From contig JBITNC010000001.1 of NCBI GenBank assembly GCA_050084985.1, forward strand, positions 170,810,001 through 170,874,000: a DNA stretch of 64,000 nt, given 5' to 3'. The stretch is from Nageia nagi. Lineage: Eukaryota; Pinophyta. The position numbers and the translations under genes were made by a program. The notes under the pieces are model-generated. The model made no database searches and was not told the origin of the DNA. It saw only the letters and a program-made list of their open reading frames with translations. Shown piece after piece: positions 35,832 to 46,219 of this stretch. Numbering within the stretch: position 1 is the stretch's first letter; every line of letters begins with the position of its first letter.

Positions 35832-36900
35832 TGTAGACACTGAAAAATAGCACTTTTTGAGTAACTATATGTTTATGAAATTTACATGTCTTAACTCATT
35901 ATTTTATTTATTCTTAATGTTTATTGTGCAAAGTAAAACTACTCAAAAGTTTAAATTAGAGCAAAAAGTGACTTAAAACACAAAAAAGAGCAAAAGTGGG
36001 TATCTAGCCCAAATAACTTAAGTTGAAAAAATAGGTATATAACTCAAAGTGAAATTAGAAAATCCTATCCTAAGTCATTTTCTCACTTCTACTCTTATAA
36101 TTTTTGCTCTCACATTATTGGTCCAAGATCATTGCTAGGGTTTGAGACAAGGTTTGAAGGATTCAAGGTTTTCACCACAAATCTCCATCAAATCTCTCAA
36201 AGCTTGTTTCCACATTTATGAGTGTAACATTTCTATGGTGTTTCTATGACTGAATTGAATTATTATTGGATTTATTTAAGGTTTTTGTATGATTTTAAGG
36301 TAATACACCATGGGAAAGCTTGGGAAGACTTACCTCTTGTATCGTCCACACAATTGTATGCATGTAGTGTGTTGTTTAGGATAAAATCATATTATCTTGC
36401 ATTTTCATCATTAAAATCATTGTTTGATCTCATAATAAACATACATTGCAAAAACTCATTGGATCTCATGGGTATCCTTGAATCTAATTGATTCAAGGAT
36501 CTTTAAATATCTTCTCATTTCAAGCATTTAATGTGCTAGATCTTAATTTTAGCCATTAAAACATGTAAATATTGCTTTCATAGTTCAAATCCATTATTAA
36601 AATTATTCAAAGAGCATTTAAACACAAGCATTTGCATAATAGGCATATATAATTTGTTTATTCTCAATGAATTGAGGGCTTGGGGGCTCACATGCCATTT
36701 GAAGTGAGGAGACTCACTTCATGCTCACCTATATGCCTCAAAGGGCCTAGGGTTGGAGGTCCCCCTTCCCATTTAGATGCATTTAGGGTTTATTAATGTT
36801 CTTGCAAAGTTTTAGGTTAATATTTAAAGATTTGGACCTAGCTTTAACAAGTTTTCTAATGAATGCTCATTAAGTAAAGCATAATTGTGTAATTTGAGGT
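35832..36900 (+). repeat. Possible Gypsy-type LTR
   Basis: TGTAGACACTGAAAAATAGC has the look of a Gypsy LTR start, and the following kilobase is mildly GC-richer than its neighbours and non-coding. No second copy lies in the window and no strong polypurine tract precedes it, so neither the ends nor the assignment are proved. It would be in the right place and orientation for the 3' LTR of gypsy-1 once the nested insertions are removed. Confidence 0.3.
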
Positions 36901-36989
36901 TTGTGTGTGCATTTTATTTGTTTATGCATGTTAAGCCATATATAGCACAAATTTTGACCTACAATATTTCTATGAGACATTTTATTAAA

Positions 36990-37110
36990 TAATTCCTAGG
37001 CTTTGTGTATTCTTCCACATTTTTCATACATGTTTATCAAGGCGTTCACAACTAGAACTTTCAATACAAAACCATTTTCTAGTACTCTTTGATGAATGTT
37101 CATACCTTTT
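36990..37110 (-). pseudogene. PPR protein fragment
   Basis: The minus strand gives GMNIHQRVLENGF, VLVVNALINMYEKCGRIHKA, one PLS-type pentatricopeptide repeat with a stop before the end of the unit. It is about 120 bp long and very similar, also at DNA level, to part of the PPR remnant at 42.3 kb. Both sides run into AT-rich non-coding DNA. It is a relic, not a gene. Confidence 0.7.
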
Positions 37111-37479
37111 TGAATGTTAAAATGCTTTTAATAAAAAAATTACAATTTTATTTAATACAATTTTAAATTGATACAATTTAAAATGAATATTAATATAACA
37201 TTTAATATAAAATATAAAATTAATGTAATATAGAATTGATATAATTTAAAAAAATAAATATATTTAAAATTTATTCATTTTACAAAAAAATAATTTAAAA
37301 ATTTGATAAAATATATTTTGAATAATTACTAAAATTTAATATAAAATATACAAATAATTATACCTAAAATTTAATATATTACTAAAAATTATGAAGCTAG
37401 AAAAATGTTATATATATATATATTCAAAATTCTACTTTTCGATGCTAATAGCGATGCCATACTCAACACCAACATACCA

Positions 37480-37930
37480 TGCAATTAGATAAAATCTTGA
37501 ATAATGTATCACTAATTTTGTCACCACATAATGCTAGCTTAAATGCCCATGGTGATGATTTGCAATGCCAAAAGTAACACTAAGTTTGTCACCATTATTG
37601 ACTCTGTTGTAGACACCTTTTATATCTCCACATGACACCAATTGAATGACAAAATCTTGAATAATATGTTGCTAATTTTGTTGTTATATGATTCCAACTT
37701 AGATACCCTTAGCAATCTTATGCAATGTGAAAAATGATACTAAGTTTGTTGTTATTACTGACTCTATTGTAGATGTTTATTATGTCATCATGTGATGCCA
37801 ATTGAATGATGAAATCATGAATAATATTTTGCTAATTTCATTGTCACATGACTCTAAATTAGATGCCCTTAGCTACCATATGTGATGTTAAAATTGATAC
37901 TACATTCATCTTCAGGTGATTCAACTAATG
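37480..37930. repeat. Tandem repeat, about three copies of a 160-bp unit
   Basis: The word AAAATCTTGAATAAT(G/A)T starts at 37491 and 37651, with GAAATCATGAATAATAT at 37811, so the period is exactly 160 bp twice. Between them GATACTAAGTTTGT and GACTCT(G/A)TTGTAGA recur in the same order. No coding sense was seen. Confidence 0.8.
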
Positions 37931-38439
37931 ATGACATTGGGTGACTCTAATGATTATACCATTGACAACATCATGTGATACTAAGAACGAATCAAGTTGT
38001 GATGTCATATGACTCCATTAACAATGCTTATATTGATGCCTCTACTAATGGGTACATTAGCAACTTTCATGGTATCAAGAAATAAGGTAGAGGAAAATAT
38101 ATATAGACTACATGGTTATGCCATTGGTGACATCTAACATAATTTATCTTGTAGTGTGATCTATGTACCATAAGTGCTGAATAAAGTGCTCTATAATAAA
38201 ACCTACATTAGGGTTCAAAAACCCTAACTTATGCTTTATGAAAAACCATGCTTCACACTCCCCAAGGGCCCACTTATTAGGGGTGATATTTTTATATCAA
38301 TTACATTTTAAACCATATTAAAATCCCCACATATAAGTCAAACAATCAATGGAAGGAATATATACACCACCTCCATAAAGTGCATATGTTTGAGGCCTCT
38401 ACTACCAACAAAATCCATACCACTTGATGATTGGGATTC

Positions 38440-38705
38440 ATTCCCCATGTAACAAAGTTACTTTTCCATTGATTTCCTAACAGGATGAAAATGCCATCAC
38501 TTCCATCAAGATGATTGTAGCATACATATGGCTACCAATCTAGAGAAGAAAGCAAGCTGATTGAAGAGTGAAATCAATTATTTTAACTTCCTACAGATAA
38601 ACAAAATTAGGGCTATCAAATAGGTACAAATAGGACATCATTTTATCTCAGACCATGTAACGTTAGATTGGTTCATCAACCCTTTAACATTCCATGAGAA
38701 TAAAT
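38440..38705 (-). pseudogene. LINE ORF2 endonuclease start, degraded
   Basis: The minus strand near 38700 reads MNLFSWNVKGLMNQSNVTW, the usual start of a LINE apurinic endonuclease (WNVRGL motif). Downstream, frames shift and stops accumulate, with traces like GSDGIFILLGNQWKSN near 38495-38450. No catalytic block beyond the first is certain. Confidence 0.5.
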
Positions 38706-39169
38706 TCATTCAAGAGTTTCATGGAGAATACCTCCATTAGCTTGAGTGCCAAGCTTTGAATTGGAAAGGGATTGGAAAGAGTTAATAAAGAATATTTTTT
38801 TCCCTTTATATGGAGAGCTAGTGTGTTTGTGCTTATATCAACATGAAATGAGGGATTTCCTCAAGGAGGGCTACAAGAATATCAATCTTAAGCTTGAGTG
38901 TGCACACCCTCCATCTTTTCCAACTGCTAAATGATTGTAGAAACCAAAGAAAGATCATCATCCTTTGCATAATCCCTCATCTCCTTTATGTCATGCGACG
39001 TTTAAGGGGGAGGGGTTTTGAAATCGAGAGGAGTTTCAAAAATAGCTATTTTAGCATAACTTACCATGGGCTCACTAATATTCATTAGCATGGTCCATTT
39101 ACCTTTCCTATGTGACATTATCTACCACTCTTCTTACATTCCCTTAGTGTGGTGAGTCAGATAAGGATA

Positions 39170-39760
39170 CAAAGTAGCAAGGGCTAAGCTCTTGGATTTA
39201 AACTTATCCGCCATCAACAAACAATCCTTGATTTTGTGAGAACCTTACTAACACCTATAATAGGTGTTCGAGTGATTAACATAGACTACGGTAAAGAATG
39301 GTATCTTCAAATTGGATATTAATATAATCCCATGATTTTAGAAAGATAAAATTTAACACACATCCTTTTGGATGGATGAAAAAAGTAGAACCAAGTTAGT
39401 TCTTCACTTACAAACTTACCAATTTGTGTGATGATGAGGCATAAAAAAGGCCAAATGGTTAGGGAGATACCTAGAAATTCCATCCATATAGGGACAATTA
39501 GGGAGACATTATCATTAACTGAAAAACCCCTATATCAAGGTTGAAAAATAAGAATAGTGTTATGAATATAGCTTATATCCTTTGATAGAACTTTATTCGC
39601 TTGCTCAGGCTCAGAAAATTGAAAGTGGAAAAACTTATTAGTGAGGTTTTGAACATGATCAACTTGGATGCCATACATATGCCAATATTGATCAATGTAA
39701 TTAAGTAATACTAAATAAATGGACAAATCTAATCAAAGTAGCATTAATTTAACCAAATAG
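39170..39760 (-). pseudogene. DUF4283/CCHC ORF1 remnant
   Basis: From right to left: YWHMYGIQVDHVQNLTNKFF, HFQFSEPEQANKVLSKDISY (about 39670-39570), then GFSVNDNVSLIVPIWMEFLG and ISLTIWPFL (about 39530-39440). This is the usual course of DUF4283, with the 'efpgiplhlw' type block. At about 39290-39215 a zinc-knuckle-like stretch reads NTYYRC..GSHKIKDCLLMA, with TAG and TAA where the second Cys and the next residue would be. DUF4283 proteins with a CCHC knuckle are ORF1 products of plant LINEs or their domesticated relatives. Confidence 0.6.
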
Positions 39761-39764
39761 AAAA

Positions 39765-41265
39765 GTTTAGTCTCTAACTCTTATGAAAATCATAAAAAAA
39801 GATGTTAAAAAATAAATCTATTATATTATTTTACATATGATTTTTTTCCTATATAATTATTTGCATTTTGAATTAATTTTACATCAAATTAGCTAAATCT
39901 TGCATAAAATACAATTAAAATAATAAATTATTAGAATAAAAAAGTAGAACATAAGGTTTATAATTCAAACCAAAATTAATTCATTTTCATAATCCTTTAT
40001 TAAACTTGTATATTTCATAAAGTTTTTCTTATTTACATGAATCTTCACTTTTAAGCTTTTAGAATTGAAAGAGTTATTACCATATTCGAGATTATATATT
40101 GAATGATCCTAAAATAATTTATTCCAAATTTTAAATTAGTATATATATGAGTTCATAATAGGGGAGTTGAAGAGTAAATGGGTGTTGAAATCTTTCGTAT
40201 GTATCAAAGCCTCCTCATGATGGTTTTTAAGTGCAAGGAATGAAGAACATGTTCAAGTTAGAGGATAACCTTTGGAGAAAAATGAGGTACTTTGCAAAAG
40301 TTAAATAAATCTCTCTATCAATGAATCGATGAATGAAGAATCTAGGTTTGAATTGGTAAAGGATGGACATGGGAATGAATAAAGGAGGTATTATAGGTTG
40401 TACAAGCATCAAAAGTTGATGTTTCTAGAGCTATTAGAGAGTAAGGAAGAACATTGTGGAGCCAAGGAATTTTTTCAATGTAGAAAAGATCATCTAATTA
40501 TTGAGGAGGGAGTTATGATCGATAAGGAGAAAGATGGTGTTTGGCAATAAAACCTCTTAGAAATGCTTAAGTGAGACAAGGCTATGCTCATTGAGATGAT
40601 CTCATCAAGTTTGAAGATAAATAGAATAATATTTAAGACCATGCATCAAGGAATAATCCTTGATAGTGGATATACAAATTTGAATTGACAATTGGGAGTG
40701 ATGGGTTTGTGACATATGACAAATCTGTAAATTTTTTTTATCAAGTTATGGTTTTAATTTTTTTATCTTTGATATAGTTTGACAAACCTTTGTATTATAT
40801 TTTGGTATAAAAAATTTGTGTTAGATTGAAACTATGAACCTCTTTAAAGATCTTATGCAAATGTAAAAGGTTTGATGAACCTTTTAAAATATCTTTTATC
40901 TAATATAATTTTAAAAACTAATTTTATAAAAATTCTAAAATAACAATCAAACCATATACATAGTTATTAGAAAAAATAATAATCCCATAATATAAAATTA
41001 ATAAATCTTAAATATAGTTATAATTAAATATATTTAATAACTATTTTAATATAATTTAATGATCATTGTCCATCAGGTTTGATGTTGGTGGAGATGTCTA
41101 GTTTAAACGTGGAGATTCACATTCGAATTTCAAGGATTCATGGAATTAAAGTATATTGTATCAACAATGAGGGTGTTTCAAATTAGTACTATCATACATG
41201 CAACCAATTAACTCATACACTAGAGGCTATAGAAAAAATGAAGAACATGATTTAAACCCTTAAAA
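39765..41265. other. AT-rich interval, nothing recognisable
   Basis: Long A/T runs, and a slightly GC-richer 550-bp part (40150-40700) with scattered coding-like words but no frame that can be followed. Nothing assignable. Confidence 0.5.
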
Positions 41266-41269
41266 AGTA

Positions 41270-41710
41270 GGGCAAATTACAAAAATGGCCCTCATAATTC
41301 ACATATCTACTATAATAGCCTTATAATTTTTTTTATTATAAAGTATGTTTACAAATAATAAATAATGTTTAAAACCTTCACACGTGTTTCCATTTTGTAT
41401 AATAAATATTTACAAATAGAAAATAATATTTTTAATTTATTTATTTTAAAAACTTTTTTTTAGTTCATTTATTTTAAAATATTTAACTGGTGAATTTAAA
41501 TTCTATACATAAACGATATTTACTTGATGATTTAACATATCTAATTTAGTTTAAAATATCTATAGTGAATTGCATAATATTTTTTTAAATAATTTATTTT
41601 AAAATATTTTGCAAATAATATCGTTAAATCATATAAATATTATCGATGATAATAATTATTTGAAATATAATATAATACAAAAATTTATGAGTACTATTTT
41701 TGTAATAAAA
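41270..41710. mobile_element. AT-rich MITE-like element with inverted termini
   Basis: The left end, ATTACAAAAATGG followed by CCCTCATAATT (41276-41299), is mirrored by the right end, whose complement reads ATTACAAAAATAG followed by TACTCATAAATT (41682-41706). Only a few mismatches and one indel separate the arms. The roughly 390 bp between them are almost pure A/T. ATTACAAAAATGG-type ends are frequent in plant DNA transposon relics. No target duplication could be fixed. Confidence 0.5.
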
Positions 41711-41994
41711 AAATTTACTATCTAATCATTTTTATAATAAAAAAATTTACTACGCCAAAGGCATTCCCTTTATGAACTTTCCAAGTTCACTTTGGAAATT
41801 TGTGGTTGATAATTTCTTAGAGCACCGTCGAAGATGATTGTAATATTATCGATCATAGATTCTCAAGGTGAGCTTTCTTTTCTCATAGTAATATAAGGTT
41901 GCATTTAGCCCCTTTCATGCCTCACGTTAGACCTTTGTAATGGCATACATGTCACCTCACACAACGAGCCCTTACGTTTGGTGAGGAAGAGGCA

Positions 41995-42464
41995 GGCATG
42001 TGGCAACATGGGTGGAATGACCTTAGTTGTTGGATTGTTGCATTCCATAAAGTTGTGTCTACGTTATGCATCTTGTTAAACAATTCATGGGCCCTTTCAA
42101 CATATCCATTTTATGCATATCCTACGATCATTGCATTCCATGAAATTGTGATTACATCATGGATCTTAGCAAACAATTCATGAGCCCTCTCAATGTATAC
42201 AATTTGTGAATATCCTACGATTATTGCATTACATGAAATTGTGTTTGCATCATGCATCTTGCTAAATAATTCATAGGCCTTGTGTATTCTTCCACTTTTT
42301 GCATACATGTCTATCAGGGCACTCACAACCACAACATTTGATATAAATCCACTTTTAACTTTCATGCCTCGCATTAGATTCAGATGCATTATTTGGAGGT
42401 GTCGAATGATTATGATGAACACTAGTGTAGGGTTGTGATGAATACAATTACCAACCTTTTGCAT
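41995..42464 (-). pseudogene. PPR (PLS-type) protein remnant
   Basis: Reading right to left, three consecutive pentatricopeptide units are visible: SALIDMYAKSGRIHKAYELF then SKMHDANTISCNAIIVGYS; IERAHELFAKIHDVITISWN then AMIVGYA; and, after a TAA, NGYVERAHELFNKMHN then TTLWNA. The units are near copies of each other also at DNA level. There is no complete N-terminus and no E or DYW tail. PLS-class PPR proteins act in organelle RNA editing; this fragment is too short and broken to function. Confidence 0.8.
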
Positions 42465-42779
42465 TCTTGGGAAAGGGGCAAACCTTTATTATCATCTTGT
42501 ACATCACAACTACCCACTTCAACATAAATATTTAAAAGAAGAATATAAGATGGATCATATTTAAAAAAATATATGCCATAAATTACCATATGCCTACATT
42601 TTTTGGTGATCTACATGCATCGTGAAGATAAATGCATCATAATCTAATCAAACTCTTTATAGGCCAATCACATCGAATCTACTACCCACCATACCTGCGT
42701 GTTACCTACAAGAATAAACACCTTTAGACATTTTGTTATAAGTGTTAGTTTAAAGTAGTGTATCAAATAAAAAGGTTTT

Positions 42780-42900
42780 TATTGCCATTCGTGTTGAAAT
42801 TGTGAACTCCATATCTTCCAAGCATCAAAATCCATAAAATTGTGTTTAGATTGACATCTTATCAAATAATCTAACAACCTTCTTTTTTATGTATCTTGGG
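42780..42900 (-). pseudogene. Possible further PPR trace
   Basis: Minus-strand text IKKKVVRLFDKMSI near 42870-42830 resembles the second helix of a PPR unit (ARxLFDKMS). It lies upstream of the clearer PPR remnant in the same orientation, so it may belong to the same decayed gene. Weak on its own. Confidence 0.3.
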
Positions 42901-42904
42901 CATG

Positions 42905-43740
42905 CAATTACGATTTATGAGGTTGTGCTCCTCTGATATGCATGAAATACATGTTTATCCTAGCCTTTATCAAGACTTCCTACAAAAATAATCCACATAT
43001 GATTAGCTATCTATGAATGATTATAATAGCTGCTATGAATTTGGCTTGAAAATGGTATTGTCCAAGAATTCTTACAAGCCTCCCTATCAAGTTTATTTTG
43101 TGTCAATTTTGCAATCATTATATCCTTTGTAATATTCATCTATGTCTATTTTGTGATATTGTATCCTTTGTAATATTCATTTATGTCTATTTTATGATCA
43201 TCATATCCTTTGTAATATTCATCTACTATATCTATTATGTTACAAACCCACAAAAGAATCCATAAGGTCGTCACACTTGTACATTTAAGAGAAATTTTCT
43301 TAGAAGAATCCTAACTAATTGTGATTGAGAATGGAGGATCATATCCCTCAACCGTAGTGTGAAGCTCCTCTCAAAAGACTGGTGTTTGACACTGAGAAGA
43401 TATGCATTGTGCCACCTACCTTGCTTGCCCAACTAACTACCTTTCCCCTTGCCACAAAAGTCTTCAAATACACATTCAAAATATGACCATTCAAATATAA
43501 ATTATAACTTTTAAATATAATTTTTTTTGATGAGTTACAAGTTTGTGCAGGGTATACTGGTACCTTGCATATGTTACATATCCACATACATGTGAGGGGG
43601 GAAATTTGAAGTTGGGGACTCTCATTATCCACTTAAGAGTTTTCAACCACCCCTCTCTCCAACTCCCCTACACATTTTGGATTATTAAATATAAATTTTA
43701 AATATTATTATTATTATTTTAAATATATATTTTTTAATAA
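42905..43740. other. Interval without recognisable gene
   Basis: AT-rich. A short three-fold repeat of the word ATATCCTTTGTAATATTCATCTATGTCTATTT-type (43110-43240, period about 50 bp) is the only structure noticed. Confidence 0.45.
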
Positions 43741-43754
43741 TAAAAAAATAAGAA

Positions 43755-43777
43755 TAACAACAACAACAACAACAATA
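43755..43777. repeat. (AAC)n microsatellite
   Basis: Seven tandem AAC triplets, preceded by ATT-rich and A-rich runs (43700-43750). Confidence 0.9.
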
Positions 43778-43811
43778 AACATAATCAACTGATAGGTCAA
43801 TTACATCCTCG

Positions 43812-44057
43812 ATGGTGATGGTCGTCTCCTCAGAGTTAGAGGACTCTTTATCAAAAGTTGAGGAGAGTGAAGTCATATCCAGGAAGAAAGGAAAATTTCT
43901 TATTGAGTTCGAAGAGGAAGAGATGGAATCAAAGTCATACTCCTTGAATGTGTCCTCGTTGACTCCTCTAATGGTGGAGGAAGTGGACAAGGAGGGACTC
44001 TCTCCTATGAGCCCTGATCAATGCCAAGAGAAGGTAGCATATGATGAAGATACCTAG
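43812..44057 (+). CDS. Short acidic open frame of unknown nature
   Basis: 81 codons, strongly acidic (LIEFEEEEMESKS, MVEEVDKEGLSPMSPDQC), ending in TAG at a DEDT tail. A similar frame seems to continue beyond the stop with further charged text to about 44260. It lies about 680 bp upstream of the F-box exon on the same strand. GC is higher than in the flanks. I recognise no domain, and it could be a fragment of a mobile element or of an old gene. Confidence 0.2.
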   Translation: MVMVVSSELEDSLSKVEESEVISRKKGKFLIEFEEEEMESKSYSLNVSSLTPLMVEEVDKEGLSPMSPDQCQEKVAYDEDT

Positions 44058-44059
44058 GT

Positions 44060-44733
44060 TGCTCAAAAAAAAATAAAGTTCCAAAATGGACATGTCATGG
44101 GAGGACTAAACAAATCGAAGATATTAATTTTAAGGATGAAATTCATGGAACTTTATGAGAAGCGTAGGCATTTCGTGGAATAGGGTCAAATTGGGAGACA
44201 AGGAAAGGAATGGAGGGATGTCAAAATCCAACATATAGATAAACATGCTGACATGGATAAAGATTAGATGAGACTTCTGATAACTTCCATAAAAAACGAA
44301 ATCTAATTTCAATGACCCCACAAAAATATTTTTATAATCTTTTTTCCACGAGGTTACAATTGCTACCGTTTTTGTAAAAAAAATTCGTGCGTATCTGGTA
44401 GTGCCATAGTAGTACTGGGTTTACGGCTTTTATCCACTACGCCTACAATCCAATTGTTCCCATGCCCATCAATCTGAACATGGCACACAGTTATCCAAGA
44501 TGTCTCTCTTCGACAGTGAAATCTTCCGCATCTGTTAAATAAATTACGTCCTCTACCCAATCTCTGCTATGAAATTCATTATTGTCATCCTAAAAAAATT
44601 AACTACATTAGCTCAGAACAAACAAAAACATAGGGAAAATCTGCACATCTCCTGCCTTCCCAGCAATTTTACAGACAGAAGAAATCCAGTCCAGTAGGCA
44701 TCACACAGCAAGCTTAGGCAATGGGCTTGAGAG
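44060..44733 (+). promoter_or_regulatory. Upstream region and probable 5' UTR of the F-box gene
   Basis: GC is higher near the coding start. No TATA box is convincing. A short upstream ORF at 44721-44747 overlaps the main start. The transcription start cannot be fixed from sequence alone. Confidence 0.4.
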
Positions 44734-44747
44734 ATGGACGACCCTGA
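44721..44747 (+). other. Short upstream ORF overlapping the F-box start codon
   Basis: ATG at 44721 opens eight codons (MGLRDGRP) and stops at TGA 44745-44747. It overlaps the main ATG at 44734 in another frame. If transcribed, it could lower translation from the main start. Confidence 0.45.
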
Positions 44748-45157
44748 AGGACGGGCAAAATTACCCACAAAACAAAGCATGACAGAAAAATGTTACCTTG
44801 GAAATTTGGGCGGAGATCAATTGCTGGCGATTCTGCAATGTTTGCCACTCAAATCCATATTGGCGTTTGGCATGACGTGCAGGAGGTTCCGTCAATTGAC
44901 GGAGTCGGAGAGCCTGTGGGCAAGGATTTGCGGGCGTGAGTTCGGGGGAAATGCCGTGGAGGCGTGGCTGCGTGTTGCTGCTGCGGAGGATCAGAAATGG
45001 GTGGGATGGAAAATGATTTATCGTCAGATGAGAGTGTTGGGCTGTGTGTTTTGTCGTCAATTGACGCAAAAAGAGGCGGTTCCCTTCGCTAGGGCTTCGC
45101 ATTCTTTGAATATTGTGTCTGGAACGATTGTTCTTTATGGAGGAGGCTGTGATGGAG
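44734..45157 (+). CDS. F-box/kelch-repeat protein, first coding exon
   Basis: The exon encodes about 141 residues. An F-box spans about residues 20-68 (LGNLGGDQLLAILQCLPLKS, AFGMTCRRFRQLTESESLWA, RICGREF), the part that binds SKP1 in an SCF ubiquitin ligase. After a linker with Trp residues (KWVGWKMIYRQM), the text VPFARASHSLNIVSGTIVLY and GGGCDG is the beginning of the first kelch blade, which would take part in substrate binding. The frame meets a GT donor at 45158 (GGAG/GTAAAT) after one base of the next codon. In plant F-box/kelch genes of this type (like Arabidopsis At1g51550) the next residues are usually GRHLDDTW, so a phase-1 intron here fits. Reading through the donor would add only 15 residues before a stop at 45202. 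GC is much higher than in the surroundings and no lesion is seen. This is the only host exon here that looks intact. Confidence 0.85.
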
Positions 45158-45163
45158 GTAAAT
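45158..45163 (+). other. 5' splice donor of the F-box gene
   Basis: GTAAAT follows GGAG at the point where the kelch blade is cut. The match to the plant donor consensus is good. No acceptor followed by kelch-like coding was seen up to 64000. Confidence 0.7.
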
Positions 45164-45627
45164 CACTTCTAATTTGCTCCTTTTTTTTTCCAAGTTATAT
45201 GTAGATATTTTTTTTTTTAAAGTTTAAGTACCCATCGATTGATATCAATACCTCCAGTCTGAGTCCAGACGTTCAAACACCTATCAAAACACCATACAAA
45301 CTGAAATGGTTGTCCAGATTTTTTGTTGTTGTTGTTGGTAGTTTCTTTAACCAGCAGCTAAGCTTCAGAATTTTACTTTCTCTACATAGATCCTTAGGGT
45401 CTCTTGTGGGCGTAAGTGGAAGTATTTTCTAAAATAATAGTAATAGCATTTTTGGCGATCTATTGCAGAATAATTGAAATTTGGTGTCAATGCAGAATAG
45501 TTCATTTGAAATAAAGTAATATTTCCTGGCTAGCTGATTTTCTATAATTTTGTTTCCCTCTGTAATCATTGGCCATTTTGGGTTTTTCTAGAAAGAATTC
45601 TTTATGGCGAAATTTTTGAGTAAAACA

Positions 45628-46214
45628 TGTTATGATGTGGAGACAAAGGCTATTACAAAGTGGAGACTATTTCGAGGAGGTGCATGTGTGCATTTAATGT
45701 ACAGCAGAGCGCTCCACTACTCCCTATAACCACGCATGTGGTGGATGCTATTTTAGTGATAAATATGAACCGTTGTTATTAGATTACAGATTGTAATCTG
45801 GATCGTTGATTTTAGGTCACAGGTTGTAAACTCTTCTATAAGGAGTTTGTACGAAGGAAAATGAAAAGGGTTTTTTCTTTAGTTTGCTAAGGTTTGTGCA
45901 TACGGAAGCTTGAGAGAGAGCTTGTGAGAAACTGGAGAGATTTTGCATCTAGGTTGATGCTGATTGTAATCCCTCTGCTGTTTGGATTATAGTAAAAGGA
46001 TCCGACTGATCTGTTCCTCCGGGGATGTAGCCCACACTGGGTGAACCTCGTTAAATCTGTGTTGCATCTCTTAATGTGAATGCTCATTTTTCTTCATGCT
46101 TGAATGTGGATGTTTATTTCCTTCTTGCTGTAGATTGTGGGTATTATTGAATCTCTTAATTTTCCTGCTGATCTCATTGCTGTGGCTGTGAGTGAGCCTG
46201 AATCTATTCCAACA
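45628..46214. mobile_element. Solo LTR with perfect target duplication
   Basis: 587 bp with ends TGTTATGATG and TTCCAACA, flanked by AAACA at 45623-45627 and 46215-46219. Near its right part it carries GATGTAGCCCACACTGGGTG followed by AACCTCGTTAAATC, a motif seen near the 3' end of many plant Copia LTRs in + orientation. A TATAAGG-like box lies near 45837. No internal region is present on either side, so it is a solo LTR left by recombination. Confidence 0.85.
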
Positions 46215-46219
46215 AAACA

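Larger units (their letters stand above)
38300..39760 (-). mobile_element. LINE (L1-type) remnant: ORF1 and start of ORF2
   Basis: On the minus strand an ORF1-like segment with DUF4283 and a CCHC-like knuckle (39760-39170) is followed after about 460 bp by an apurinic-endonuclease start (about 38705-38440). This is the order of plant L1-type elements. RT was not found, so only the 5' part remains or is recognisable. Confidence 0.6.

Noticed and set aside
43745-43990. A minus-strand open frame rich in Cys and Tyr
   Set aside because: It comes from reading the AAC microsatellite and A/T runs in the complement.
44761-45102. A 113-codon open frame antisense to the F-box exon
   Set aside because: A shadow of the F-box coding frame, which has a clear domain.
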